DNA from: an uncultured Ruminococcus sp.
Lineage (GTDB): Bacteria; Bacillota; Clostridia; Oscillospirales; Acutalibacteraceae
Direction: 5' to 3'
DNA: 64,000 bases
Assembly (NCBI GenBank): GCA_934476515.1
Contig: CAKSNZ010000001.1
Coordinates: 137,541-201,540 of the forward strand
Position 1 is the first letter of the stretch; each line of letters begins with the position of its first letter. The notes beneath the pieces are model-generated. The model was not told the origin of the DNA and did not search any database. It saw only the letters and a list, made by a program, of their open reading frames with translations. Shown in pieces: positions 45,745 to 55,155 of the stretch. The position numbers and the translations under genes were made by a program.

Positions 45745-45766
45745 AGGGAGCAAGAAATTGCTCCCT
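45745..45766 (+). terminator. Hairpin after the MurE-like gene
   Basis: AGGGAGCAA / TTGCTCCCT nine-pair stem with GAAA loop but a poor T-run (ATTATAT). Partial termination before the patatin gene is likely. Confidence 0.55.
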
Positions 45767-45791
45767 ATTATATAAGAAAGAGGTTTTAGTT

Positions 45792-46643
45792 TTGGAGAAA
45801 GCAGCATTAATTCTTGAGGGTGGAGCTATTAGAGGACTATTTACTGCCGGTGCATTGGACTATTTACTGGAACAAAATATGCAATTTGAGTATGTTGCCA
45901 GTGTATCAGCCGGTACTTGTTGCGCTTTAAGCTACATTGCAGAACAAAAGGACAGAACTAAAAATTGCCTTTTTCCTACAAACAAGTCTGATGAATGGAT
46001 TGGCAAAGGTTCTCTAAAAAGAGGCAAAGGTCTTATTGACCTAAAGAAAGCCTTTTATGAATTTCCTTACAAACAATATCCTTTTAGATTTGACAAATAT
46101 TTTGCCAGTAAAGTAACAAATGAAATTGTTGTAACCAGCCTAGAAACAGGCAAGGCTGAATTTTTAACAGAAAAATCTGATGAAAAAAGATTACTTGACA
46201 TTGGTGCTGCATCAAGTTCACTACCTATCATTTCAAAAGCAGTAAAAATTGATGGTAAAAAATATTATGATGGTGGTGTTTCCGACTCTTTACCATATGA
46301 AAGAGCTATGGAACTTGGATATAAGAAAATCGTTGTAATCCAAACCAGACGACTTCATCAATACCCATCATCCTCAAAAGGTATGGATTTGTTGTACAAA
46401 GCTAAGTTTGCTTTACATAAAGATTTTCTAAACACTATGCTAAGCAGACCTAAAACTTACAAAAAACAAGCTGACCAATTAGCAGAACTTGAAAAAGAAA
46501 ACAAAGTTTTTGTTATTCGTCCTACAATTCCGGAAATTTCTCGTACCGAAGATGATTATAATAAGAAAATCACTTACTACAATCACGGCTACAGTCAAAT
46601 GAGAACCGGATTCAACGATTTGCAAGAATATTTGAATTCATAA
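45792..46643 (+). CDS. Patatin-like phospholipase
   Basis: Ser-Asp dyad lipid hydrolase. The oxyanion loop EGGAIRGLFTAG is at the N-terminus. The nucleophile motif reads SVSAG, with Ser where the family usually has Gly in GxSxG. The dyad Asp is in YDGGVSDSLP. YjjU-type length. The start is TTG at 45792 with AAAGAGG seven bases before it. Cytoplasmic; substrate unknown. Confidence 0.88.
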   Translation: MEKAALILEGGAIRGLFTAGALDYLLEQNMQFEYVASVSAGTCCALSYIAEQKDRTKNCLFPTNKSDEWIGKGSLKRGKGLIDLKKAFYEFPYKQYPFRFDKYFASKVTNEIVVTSLETGKAEFLTEKSDEKRLLDIGAASSSLPIISKAVKIDGKKYYDGGVSDSLPYERAMELGYKKIVVIQTRRLHQYPSSSKGMDLLYKAKFALHKDFLNTMLSRPKTYKKQADQLAELEKENKVFVIRPTIPEISRTEDDYNKKITYYNHGYSQMRTGFNDLQEYLNS

Positions 46644-46660
46644 AAGTATATAATATAGAA

Positions 46661-46690
46661 AAAGCCAACCAAATTATCGGTTGGCTTTTA
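46661..46690. terminator. Bidirectional terminator between convergent genes
   Basis: AAAGCCAACC / GGTTGGCTTT ten-pair stem with an eight-base loop and T/A runs on both sides. Confidence 0.85.
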
Positions 46691-46692
46691 TC

Positions 46693-47385
46693 TTATCCTA
46701 GAATTTCTTTCTTTTTCTTTTCAAACTCTTCTTCAGTTAACACACCTTTATCAACTAAGTCTTTCAACTTTTTAAGACTGTCAAGTTGTTTGTTGTATTC
46801 GTTAATATTTTTCTCTGCATTCTTTTGTTGTAGTGCATCAATACCACTTTGAAGTGACTTTTTCGCAGACTCTTTTATAGTATCGGATTTACCTGATATT
46901 TTCTTAGTTCTGCTCTTTTTCTTTCCAATTCCACCAAAAATACTACCGATAACACCATTCTCAATAACACCTTTCACTGTATCCACTGTGCTAAATCCTA
47001 AAGTGTCATCCACAAGATTAATGCCATCCTTAACCTTAGCAGCACCTCTTTCTGCCATAGTGTGACCTGTGAGAAGTTCATTTGCAGTATGTAGAAATTT
47101 ATAGGCATCCATTCTTGAGTTGAAAGTTACTGATTTTTCCTGATGTTTAAAGTACATTTCAACTAAAGAACCTTGTTGCTTAATCTGTGGCTTTTCATTA
47201 TAAAACTTCACATCTTCTTTAGGAATCACCTCAACAACTGCCTCATCACTATGCAGTAACCTTTTATTTATATTTATAAACACAAAATTCAGATTTGTTA
47301 AAATGATTTTTAATTCATCAGAACAATCACACTTAAAAAGTGGAGATTCATTTTCTCCTAATTTATAATATTCCATAAACTGCAC
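46693..47385 (-). CDS. SHOCT-domain protein
   Basis: The N-terminal 90 residues form a PH-like beta fold (KSVTFNSRMDAYKFL). A Gly/Lys-rich linker follows (IGSIFGGIGKKKSRTKK), then a coiled coil and a C-terminal SHOCT motif (LKKLKDLVDKGVLTEEEFEKKKKEIL). SHOCT tails mediate oligomerisation. Function unknown. Confidence 0.75.
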   Translation of the reverse strand: MQFMEYYKLGENESPLFKCDCSDELKIILTNLNFVFININKRLLHSDEAVVEVIPKEDVKFYNEKPQIKQQGSLVEMYFKHQEKSVTFNSRMDAYKFLHTANELLTGHTMAERGAAKVKDGINLVDDTLGFSTVDTVKGVIENGVIGSIFGGIGKKKSRTKKISGKSDTIKESAKKSLQSGIDALQQKNAEKNINEYNKQLDSLKKLKDLVDKGVLTEEEFEKKKKEILG

Positions 47386-47511
47386 CCCATTATTATGTTA
47401 ATCAATGATATAAGTTTATCACTTATTCAGCCAAAATCATTATGCTGGTAGGTTACAAATAGAAATTTTTTGACAATTTACAAAATAGCACAATAAATAT
47501 TATAAAACCAC

Positions 47512-47540
47512 TTGACATATGGTAAATTTAATGATAAAAT
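47512..47540 (+). promoter_or_regulatory. Promoter of tRNA-Trp
   Basis: TTGACA (47512-47517), 17-bp spacer, TAAAAT (47535-47540). Confidence 0.75.
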
Positions 47541-47559
47541 AACCATTGTTCGAGAATAT

Positions 47560-47635
47560 AGGGGTATAGCTCAGTTGGTAGAGCAGCGGTCTCCAAAACC
47601 GCGTGCCGAGGGTTCGAGTCCTTCTGCCCCTGCCA
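47560..47635 (+). tRNA. tRNA-Trp (anticodon CCA)
   Basis: 76-base cloverleaf: acceptor AGGGGTA / TGCCCCT, D arm GCTCAGTTGGTAGAGC, anticodon arm GCGGT-CTCCAAA-ACCGC with CCA, T arm GGGTTCGAGTCC, encoded CCA. Marks the left edge of the accessory region. Confidence 0.96.
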
Positions 47636-47638
47636 AGC

Positions 47639-47675
47639 AAAAACGGCTTAAACACTGCGTTTAAGCCGTTTTTTG
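47639..47675 (+). terminator. Terminator of tRNA-Trp
   Basis: Fifteen-pair stem AAAAACGGCTTAAAC / GTTTAAGCCGTTTTT with a five-base loop. Confidence 0.9.
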
Positions 47676-47872
47676 ATATAATTTTATGATGGGAGCACGG
47701 TCTGAGTTTCCTATTTTGGTGCTCATTTCAGGCATCAAAATGTTCAACCAGCGCTAATAATTCCAACGTTTCCGTCTGCTACATCATCAAAATAGCATCA
47801 ATTTTTCTGTATCTATTCAGATAAAAGATTGTATCACAAATTTTAATATACATTTTGAGGAGATAATAAAAC

Positions 47873-49303
47873 TTGACAACAGAAGAAATATTTTGTGACT
47901 TTGATTTAAACGACTACGAAAAAACTATATATAGTTTAGCTATCTCTTTTGGCGTTAGAGGTTCATATATTATAAAAGACGAAGATATTTCTAATATTGC
48001 AACACTTTTATCTGTTGACTATAACTTGCTTTGTAAAGCCTTATCTTTCTACAATAAAGATTATATTCCATTGCAGATTAAATTTGGAACAGATGTTTAC
48101 ATCATAGAAAACTTCCATGGTGCTGATTTATTTCATGCATTAATAATAGTATATTTTATCTACCGAAATTTAGAAGAGATTACAGATGGCACTTCGTATG
48201 AGGCAATACTAGATAACTATAAAATATTTCAATGTTGTATTGGTGAATTTGAATTTTTAAATGCACTTACTTCGACTGTTGAATGCATGTATAAAAAATA
48301 TTATTCCGTTGATTTCGCAGTTTTTAACAATAGTAATTACCAACCAAAAAATGAATTAAATCTATTACGTAGTTTTATAACAACTGGTCATAGAGATATT
48401 TTCGATAGAAAATATTTGCCTTTCTTATATCGCATAATTAGTTATGAACTTATCACAAGAGTAAATTCAATATATCTTATTACCATAACTCAAATAATTA
48501 AACATTCTGATTTCATGAGTAATGACATAAAAGAAATGTCAAACGAAATGTATGATTATCTATTATATATGGTTCAGAATGCAAGAATCATATCAGTTCA
48601 AACAAACTTCCTTCCTCCACTTCGTTCTGAACATTCTGAAATTCGTGACAAATACGATAACACAACAAGGCTACAAATAATATATGGATATGAAAATTAT
48701 GACTCATATGTTTTGCGACTTGATTTAGCGCACAAAGGACAGGAACTTATTCACTATAATAACAAATCTCCTGGTGGAATCAAATGTTGTTTATTTACAC
48801 ACAATGAATATAATTCTATCATCAAGGAATCTCCTGTAGCTAAGGTGTTTTTTGTAAAATATGGTAGTCGCTACGCATTAAAAGAATTAAATAACCTAGA
48901 TATTTCTAAGGAATTGCTAAAAGTTTATGAGGAAATAAGAAATAAAAAAGAACACACTTCAGCATTTAATAACACTTATGATGAAAATGACATTGTAAAA
49001 TTTATAAACATAATATCTTTAATGTTACCTTCCAATTGCCTAGTACATATAGATTTTGAGGAAAAGCATGCCCGTTCTTGCTTTAATTACAATAAAATAA
49101 TGTATTATGCAATACTTTTAGAAATTGCTTTTTTGTCTCACGAAAAAAATGATTTTCAAAAAATTCTTAAATTAATCTCAACTACTGCATCAAAATATGG
49201 CCTGATACTTGAAGATTCAACGGATGAATTTTCAAATATCGAAGGGGTTTGTTTGATTATAGATGAAGCAAAAAGCAAAATAAATTCGTATAAACCTTCT
49301 TGA
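47873..49303 (+). CDS. Unrecognised 476-aa protein
   Basis: I do not recognise this protein. It is soluble, with no signal peptide and no clear membrane helix, Asn/Ile/Tyr-rich and largely helical. There is a beta-rich middle near residues 255-330 (RLQIIYGYENYDSYV, KVFFVKYGSRYA). No P-loop, nuclease or HTH motif is evident. The start is TTG at 47873, with GAGGAG ten bases before it. It stands alone between tRNA-Trp and the integrase remnant, in base composition like the rest of the accessory region. The location suggests cargo such as a defence or regulatory gene, which is inference only. Confidence 0.7.
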   Translation: MTTEEIFCDFDLNDYEKTIYSLAISFGVRGSYIIKDEDISNIATLLSVDYNLLCKALSFYNKDYIPLQIKFGTDVYIIENFHGADLFHALIIVYFIYRNLEEITDGTSYEAILDNYKIFQCCIGEFEFLNALTSTVECMYKKYYSVDFAVFNNSNYQPKNELNLLRSFITTGHRDIFDRKYLPFLYRIISYELITRVNSIYLITITQIIKHSDFMSNDIKEMSNEMYDYLLYMVQNARIISVQTNFLPPLRSEHSEIRDKYDNTTRLQIIYGYENYDSYVLRLDLAHKGQELIHYNNKSPGGIKCCLFTHNEYNSIIKESPVAKVFFVKYGSRYALKELNNLDISKELLKVYEEIRNKKEHTSAFNNTYDENDIVKFINIISLMLPSNCLVHIDFEEKHARSCFNYNKIMYYAILLEIAFLSHEKNDFQKILKLISTTASKYGLILEDSTDEFSNIEGVCLIIDEAKSKINSYKPS

Positions 49304-49353
49304 ATTCAAAACAATTTAAAGTTGATAATTATCTTTTTTGTATTAGTATTTTC

Positions 49354-49690
49354 TCATATCTCAAACCCATCCGTAATCCCATTCAGTTTAGTTAATTCTC
49401 TTTTCACATAATAAAGCTCCGTGATTTCAGAAGTTGTATATCCGAGCAGGTCTGCAACCTGTCGTGGAGTTAAAGATTCGATTGATCCGTCAAGTTGCTT
49501 TATACCATTTACCAGATTCGTGGCAAAAGTGTGGCGGAGCGAGTGCAAGCCTTTTGTTTCTGTATCTTTTGAGAAAGCACCGAATGCTTCATTTTTGAAT
49601 ATTTTAATCTCTTCCGGCGTGAACACCGTTATGGTTTCTCTCGTCGGAAGATTTTCTTTGTTTCTAGCGACTCAATTATTGAGTCATATA
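49354..49690 (-). pseudogene. Decayed tyrosine integrase with two internal deletions
   Basis: The C-terminal 75 codons (TKGLHSLRHTFATNLVNG, ADLLGYTTSEITELYY) are nearly identical to the intact integrase at 58641-59864. EAFGAFSKDTETKG joins residues about 110 apart in the intact copy. Further upstream, IIESLETKK is joined to the ENLPT region, about 130 codons being lost, around the shared AAAGAAAA. The intact enzyme's active-site His (LGH) is Tyr here. The frame is shifted between the two parts. Dead copy, same orientation as the intact gene. Confidence 0.88.
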
Positions 49691-49821
49691 GTATCGTTAT
49701 TTTACCAACACTACACAACTTCATTTATTTTGGCAAGATAGTTATTCTTTAGTTTGATATTATTTGTTATGTATGCTAATATAAATATAAATTTATTTCA
49801 TTTACAAACAGGAGGTTATTA

Positions 49822-50553
49822 ATGCTTTTATATGATAAGAAAATTTTTTTACTGGATGATGAAAACGAAATTATCAAAATGATTGAATCGGCTCTAAGAA
49901 AAGATGGATTTAGTAAAATTTTTTCTGCTAATACTATCAAGGACTCTGGAAAAATTGTAAAAAAAGTAAATCCTGACATTATGATTTTAGATGTTATGTT
50001 ACCAGATGGAGATGGTTTTGAATTTATGAAAGAAATTCATAAAACTGTTGACATTCCTGTAATTTTTCTTACTGCTAAGGATGAGGATTATGATAAAATT
50101 ATAGGTTTGGGTTTGGGTGCCGATGATTATGTTACAAAACCATTTTTAATGAAAGAACTGATATTAAGAATAAAAGCAATTTTAAAGAGAACTTATAGCG
50201 ATACATTCAAAGACTGCAATGATATAAAATTTGAATTAGGCAGTAAAACAATAGATATGGCACAGAATTTAGTTATTTCTAATAGAGGTACACACTCTTT
50301 TACAGCTAAAGAAAGATTAATTTTAGAAAAGCTGTATCTTAACAAAAACAAGGTTGTTACAGGTGACGCTTTATGTAATTATGTATGGAATGACAACTTG
50401 TACGGTTATGAGCAGACGTTAATGACGCATATAGGCCGTATTAGAAAAAAGATAGAAGAAAATCCTTCAGAACCAAAACATCTTTTAACTGTAAAAGGAA
50501 TCGGATATAAACTGAAGATTGAGCAAGGTGATAGTTTTGAAAAAAATACTTAA
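49822..50553 (+). CDS. OmpR/PhoB-family response regulator
   Basis: Receiver with FLLDDENE acidic pair, MILDVMLPDGDGFEF (phospho-Asp), FLTAKDED and DYVTKPF (Lys). C-terminal winged helix (about 130-235) ending HIGRIRKKIEENPSEPKHLLTVKGIGYKL. AGGAGG precedes the ATG. It overlaps the kinase gene by 17 bases. Position just before the bacteriocin gene suggests it controls bacteriocin or immunity expression. Confidence 0.92.
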   Translation: MLLYDKKIFLLDDENEIIKMIESALRKDGFSKIFSANTIKDSGKIVKKVNPDIMILDVMLPDGDGFEFMKEIHKTVDIPVIFLTAKDEDYDKIIGLGLGADDYVTKPFLMKELILRIKAILKRTYSDTFKDCNDIKFELGSKTIDMAQNLVISNRGTHSFTAKERLILEKLYLNKNKVVTGDALCNYVWNDNLYGYEQTLMTHIGRIRKKIEENPSEPKHLLTVKGIGYKLKIEQGDSFEKNT

Positions 50554-51871
50554 ACGATATGTAATAATGACAGCTATTATATTATTGATATTATTTATTA
50601 TAAATGCTGTTGTTTTTTATTGTTGGCAATTAAGTCGTGATGAGGAATCTCCATCTAAAATTAGTTATTTACAAGATAGTATTACTGAAGTTAACGGCGT
50701 TATTAAAATAAAGGATGACGCATTGGATTATGTAAATAAAAATTATCAATGGATGATGATAATTAATAACGACGGAAATGTAGTATATGAAAACAAATTA
50801 CCACAAGAATTAAATTATAAATATACCATAGGAGAAGTTTCAGATTTTTCAAAATGGTATTTAAACAATTATCCCGTAAGTACAATAAATTCGCCTTACG
50901 GTTTAATTGTTTTAGGGGATAAAAAAGACAGTATATGGAAAAATAACTTTTCAATAAAGAAAAATACTATAATTCCAACAATAATTATTCTGATAATGAC
51001 TAATCTGATTATAGGTGCTGTTTTGTCATTGATATTTTCCCTTCTGTTTTTTAAAGATTTAAGAATAATAACAAAAAGTATTCTTAATCTTTCCCAAGAC
51101 GAACCTCAAAATATGGAAGAAAAGGGATATTTACAAGATGTTTATCACTCAATAAATACTGTTTCCGATAAATTGATAAGACAAATGGATGAGATTAATA
51201 CCGGTAAAGAAATGAAATCAAAATGGCTACAGGGTGTATCCCATGATATTAGAACACCTCTTGCTATTATTTCCGGAAATTCACAAGCTTTATTGGATAA
51301 TTGCAACGACAAAGAAGAAAGGAACAAATTAGAATTAATCAGCTCTCAATGCTTTAAAATCAAAGATTTATTATCGGATTTAAATTTAATCAACTCATTG
51401 GAAAACAATATCACAATAAATAAATCCGATGTTGTAGATGTAGATAAAACCATAAGAAATTGCATCGCAGACATAATGAATACATATGATTTAGAAAAAT
51501 ATAACATATCTTTTTCCAGCAATTTGAAAAGTAATACTAACAGAATTGAAGGTGACGAAAAATTATTATGCAGAGCTTTTAATAATATTATCGCTAACAG
51601 TATTAAACATAATCAAAATGGCTGTGACATCAAAATATCCAGCGAATTAGCAGATGATAAAATAAAAATAACTTTTTCTGACAACGGAGTAGGTACAGAT
51701 GTTCGGAAAATTGCAAAATTGCAAAATATTAAAAGTGACCAAAACAACAGTGAACACGGCTGGGGATTAATAGTGGTAAAAGAAATCATAGCATTGCATA
51801 GTGGAAAAATAACTTTTGAAGATAATCCCCCCGGTCTGACCATATCTATATATCTACCTAAAAAAAGTTAG
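50537..51871 (+). CDS. Membrane sensor histidine kinase
   Basis: Two membrane helices (about 8-28 and 145-170) enclose an extracytoplasmic sensor of about 115 residues. A HAMP-like linker follows, then the H box QGVSHDIRTPLAIISGNSQA with the phospho-His, N box NNIIANSIKHNQNG, G boxes DNGVGTD and EHGWGLIVVKEI. The likely start is TTG at 50537, with AAGGTGAT upstream, inside the regulator gene. Partner of the regulator; together they precede the bacteriocin operon by about 100 bases. Confidence 0.9.
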   Translation: MKKILKRYVIMTAIILLILFIINAVVFYCWQLSRDEESPSKISYLQDSITEVNGVIKIKDDALDYVNKNYQWMMIINNDGNVVYENKLPQELNYKYTIGEVSDFSKWYLNNYPVSTINSPYGLIVLGDKKDSIWKNNFSIKKNTIIPTIIILIMTNLIIGAVLSLIFSLLFFKDLRIITKSILNLSQDEPQNMEEKGYLQDVYHSINTVSDKLIRQMDEINTGKEMKSKWLQGVSHDIRTPLAIISGNSQALLDNCNDKEERNKLELISSQCFKIKDLLSDLNLINSLENNITINKSDVVDVDKTIRNCIADIMNTYDLEKYNISFSSNLKSNTNRIEGDEKLLCRAFNNIIANSIKHNQNGCDIKISSELADDKIKITFSDNGVGTDVRKIAKLQNIKSDQNNSEHGWGLIVVKEIIALHSGKITFEDNPPGLTISIYLPKKS

Positions 51872-51971
51872 GTTACTGTTAGATATATGTTTCTTTATCG
51901 TTTTCTTGCCATGCTAATATTGTCCTTTGAAAGGCAAAAACAACATTTACGAATTGAAAGGAAGAAATATA

Positions 51972-52283
51972 ATGAAAAAGATAAAGAAAATTACGGTACT
52001 TGCATTTGCAGTGGTGATCGCATGTGCTTCATGCATAGTTGCAGGAGCAAAGAATGTAGCAAATGGAGAATTAATTTTTACTGGTGGCCAAACTTCCAGT
52101 GTAGTGTATTCAGATATTAGAGATGCAAAGCCAAATAACAGTAAAAAATATAAGGTTATAGCTAAAGTAAAAGTAGGTGGAAACACTTATAATAGCGGAT
52201 GGAAAAATGACCGTGCATATAAAGAAGCAAAGAGACATTGGTATACTAATGAATCATCTTATTATGATTATTATTTAAGATAA
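51972..52283 (+). CDS. Lactococcin-972-family bacteriocin precursor
   Basis: 103-aa precursor: signal peptide of about 25 residues (KKITVLAFAVVIACASCIV, cleavage near AGA), then a mature part of about 78 residues rich in Tyr, Trp, Ser and Gly (SSVVYSDIRDAKPNNS, YNSGWKNDRAYKEAKRH, SSYYDYY). The size, Sec signal, S-x-V-Y/S-D pattern near the mature N-terminus and aromatic C-terminus fit the lactococcin 972 family, which blocks septum formation through lipid II. The two genes downstream are the standard companions of this family. AAAGGAAG precedes the ATG at 51972. Confidence 0.8.
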   Translation: MKKIKKITVLAFAVVIACASCIVAGAKNVANGELIFTGGQTSSVVYSDIRDAKPNNSKKYKVIAKVKVGGNTYNSGWKNDRAYKEAKRHWYTNESSYYDYYLR

Positions 52284-52304
52284 ATGTTACATAATTTGTT
52301 TTTG

Positions 52305-52341
52305 CCTTTCACTAGTTATTTAAAATATATCTCGTGAAAGG
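52305..52341 (+). promoter_or_regulatory. Inverted repeat covering the ribosome-binding site of the transporter gene
   Basis: CCTTTCAC (52305-52312) pairs with GTGAAAGG (52334-52341). The second arm contains AAAGG, the Shine-Dalgarno of the ATG at 52352. Folding would reduce translation of the membrane protein relative to the bacteriocin. Confidence 0.5.
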
Positions 52342-52351
52342 TACTATAAAA

Positions 52352-54352
52352 ATGAAAAAATTCCTGCAAATATTTTTAATATGTCAAATGTTAGTTTGTT
52401 CCTTTATATATACGCAGTCAATTTATGACATATATACTTTAAATAATCTCGGAGCCGATAATCTTAACACTTACTATCTTGAAAATCCAAGTGGTGAAAA
52501 CTTAGGCAATGTATATGATTCCTTAACGGACAGAAATGCAGTAGTAGAACTGATAAAAGAGCCTGTAACTAACGAAGATATAATGCTGTATGAAATATAT
52601 GATACACCGAATGCTTACGTTAATAAAAAAATGGCCATAACAGATGAAAAACAATTTTCCTACTATACTTTATCAAAAAACGATTTTGTCGATAGCACGG
52701 GCAAATTTAAAACCAATTTAAAAAATAATGAGATTAAAGACATTGCCAATAAATTAAACATTTCTATAAATCAAACTAAAAATGATAATATCAGCTACAG
52801 TCAAGTTATAAATAATAATAAATTAAATTTGATTGTATTGCTTCTGCTTTCTCAATTTGTATTGTTTATTTATACTTTGCTGAGAATAAAAGTAAATGCC
52901 GTAAAAAAACTGCTGGGTTTTTCCAACAGAAAAATAATACTTGATTCCTACTCAGAGTTTATAAAATTTGAACTATTTTCCATAATTATCACAATGGCAG
53001 TCCATACGGGTTACTGTGCAATAAAAGGTGTACTGAATACAAATTATATTTTGGGACTGATTGCAGTTGAATTGGTCGTATCAGTTATAAATTTACTTTT
53101 GCTTCTCTTTACTGTAGTAAGCGTTAAATCTATTGATATAAGCTCAATCATTAAAAACAAACTATTCAGCAATTCTTTGAGCACATTTGTAATGGTAGCA
53201 AAAGTATGCTTTGTTGTAGCTATTTCTTTATCAATATCTATATTTGCAAATCAATACAACAAATACAATAAAACGGTAGAAAATATTAACGAATACAAGA
53301 GCCTGGCTAAGTATTATACATCAAACGGCTATAACAGCGATGAATACGATAAAATATTCTGCCATCAAGATTCTATAGAACAGGTTTCATCAGATATGAA
53401 AAAAATGTATAAGAACTATTCTGATAAACTATTGTTAGTTGATGTGAATGCAACAAATTGTATGAGCGAAAATTATTATGAAGTTTATGGTACGACATTT
53501 GATGACCTGTTGAACTCGTATTCCGATAACTATGCTGTTCTAAACAAACGATATCTAACTAGCTTTGTCGAGCTTTATGATGAATTCGGAAATAAACTTG
53601 ATTACGACTCATTATCAAAAGGAACCATATTAGTACCGGAATGTTACAAAAACAATGGTAAAGTAAATGATTTTTGTGAAGAAACGTATAATGATATGGT
53701 TAATTATGATTCGTTTTATACCGATACTAGCATATCCGATAAACAACTAAATACTAATATCATATATATTAAAGATAATCAAAGTTTGAATGTTCTTTCG
53801 AAATATCAGTTAAATGATAACGAATCAATTAAAAATACTATAATTTTCTTAGATTCCGGGGAATTTGCAGGAACTTGGTATTTAGATTCTATTTCAAACG
53901 GAAATATATCCATATCTTTAAACGACCGTGAAGAATTTTCCTCCATTTTAGAGAAATACAATCTTGACAGTTTACTAAATGCTGGTACACTTCTGACACC
54001 TCTTACAGAAGAAATCAGATATTATGAATTTACAACCTATCAAACTCTTGTATTTGCAGTCTTATTTTCAGTTACATTATTATTTATTGTATATTTATCT
54101 AATTATCTTGAAATTATGACTAACCGAAAAGGACTTGCAATAAAAAGATTAATGGGATTTTCAAGTATAAAGTCATTGTTATCTCAATTCGTCTCGGATT
54201 TTGCCATTATACTTATCGTAATTATAATGTATGCACTCAACATTAATGCCGTTGCGGCTTTGTTATGTATTTTATTAGATGTATTTTTCTTAAATACACT
54301 TTACCGTAAGATTATTGTAAAAGATGTTTCAGGGAATTTAAAAGGAGAATAA
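52352..54352 (+). CDS. Bacteriocin-associated integral membrane protein (lactococcin 972 type)
   Basis: About 666 residues. Membrane helix near 8-26, a short outside loop, helices around 160, 200-265 and 280-300, a large extracytoplasmic domain of about 270 residues, and three or four C-terminal helices. Two FtsX/MacB-like loops (KKLLGFSNRKIILDSY and KRLMGFSSIKSLLSQ) follow helices and would contact the ATPase. This is the partner permease of lactococcin 972 loci, thought to give export or immunity. The ATG at 52352 is chosen over GTG at 52334, which is inside the hairpin. Confidence 0.85.
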   Translation: MKKFLQIFLICQMLVCSFIYTQSIYDIYTLNNLGADNLNTYYLENPSGENLGNVYDSLTDRNAVVELIKEPVTNEDIMLYEIYDTPNAYVNKKMAITDEKQFSYYTLSKNDFVDSTGKFKTNLKNNEIKDIANKLNISINQTKNDNISYSQVINNNKLNLIVLLLLSQFVLFIYTLLRIKVNAVKKLLGFSNRKIILDSYSEFIKFELFSIIITMAVHTGYCAIKGVLNTNYILGLIAVELVVSVINLLLLLFTVVSVKSIDISSIIKNKLFSNSLSTFVMVAKVCFVVAISLSISIFANQYNKYNKTVENINEYKSLAKYYTSNGYNSDEYDKIFCHQDSIEQVSSDMKKMYKNYSDKLLLVDVNATNCMSENYYEVYGTTFDDLLNSYSDNYAVLNKRYLTSFVELYDEFGNKLDYDSLSKGTILVPECYKNNGKVNDFCEETYNDMVNYDSFYTDTSISDKQLNTNIIYIKDNQSLNVLSKYQLNDNESIKNTIIFLDSGEFAGTWYLDSISNGNISISLNDREEFSSILEKYNLDSLLNAGTLLTPLTEEIRYYEFTTYQTLVFAVLFSVTLLFIVYLSNYLEIMTNRKGLAIKRLMGFSSIKSLLSQFVSDFAIILIVIIMYALNINAVAALLCILLDVFFLNTLYRKIIVKDVSGNLKGE

Positions 54353-54357
54353 TCGTT

Positions 54358-55002
54358 ATGCAAACAGCTAAAGCAATAGAGTTAGTAAATGTAAATAAAA
54401 AATTTGATAATAATACAGTTATTAACAATATCTCATTTGACATTAATCAAGGTGAAATGGTTTCTATAGTAGGAACTAGTGGCAAAGGTAAAACCACTTT
54501 ATTAAATATGATGGGGCTAATATCAAAAACATCTTCCGGTTCAATTAAAATTCTTGGAAAAGAAATTTGTGGCATTAATTCAAAGAAAGCAATGTTGCTG
54601 AGAAGAAAAGTTATTGGATATTTATTTCAGAATTATGGATTAGTTGATGATGAATCTGTCGCTTGGAATTTAAAACTAGCACTGTCATATAAAAAACTAT
54701 CGAAAAAAGAAAAAGATAAAAAAATAAATGATATATTAGAAAAATTTAATATGTCCGCCTTAAAAAGCAAAAAAATTTATCAGTTAAGTGGTGGCGAACA
54801 ACAAAGAGTTGCAATTATGAGATTGATTTTACAGGATTGTGATATTATTTTAGCCGATGAACCTACGGGTTCTTTAGATTCACAAAACAGAGATAAAGTC
54901 ATTTCATATTTAAGAGAACTTAATAACTTAGGCAAAACTGTAGTTATTGTAACTCATGATATGGTTGTAGCTAATGAATGCGACAGAATAATAAGCATAT
55001 GA
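54358..55002 (+). CDS. ABC transporter ATP-binding protein (lactococcin 972 / MacB-type)
   Basis: 214-aa ATPase with Walker A GTSGKGKTTLLN, Q loop FQNYG, signature LSGGEQQRVAIMRL, Walker B IILADEPTGSLD and switch His VTHD. It follows the permease by five bases and would energise it. The short C-terminus is typical of the family. Confidence 0.93.
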   Translation: MQTAKAIELVNVNKKFDNNTVINNISFDINQGEMVSIVGTSGKGKTTLLNMMGLISKTSSGSIKILGKEICGINSKKAMLLRRKVIGYLFQNYGLVDDESVAWNLKLALSYKKLSKKEKDKKINDILEKFNMSALKSKKIYQLSGGEQQRVAIMRLILQDCDIILADEPTGSLDSQNRDKVISYLRELNNLGKTVVIVTHDMVVANECDRIISI

Positions 55003-55155
55003 CAATAAGCAGTAAACTTATAGAAATTTAACACGCCAAACTAACAAATACCCAATAAAAAAATATAACCATCAAAAAACATATGGCTGAAACTAAAAGC
55101 ATTATTAATTAATCATTTTTAACTATATAAACAAAATGAAAGGAATGGTATTGTT

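Noticed and set aside
47636..47872. att site formed by a repeat of the tRNA-Trp 3' end
   Set aside because: No second copy of the tRNA 3' segment was seen in the window.
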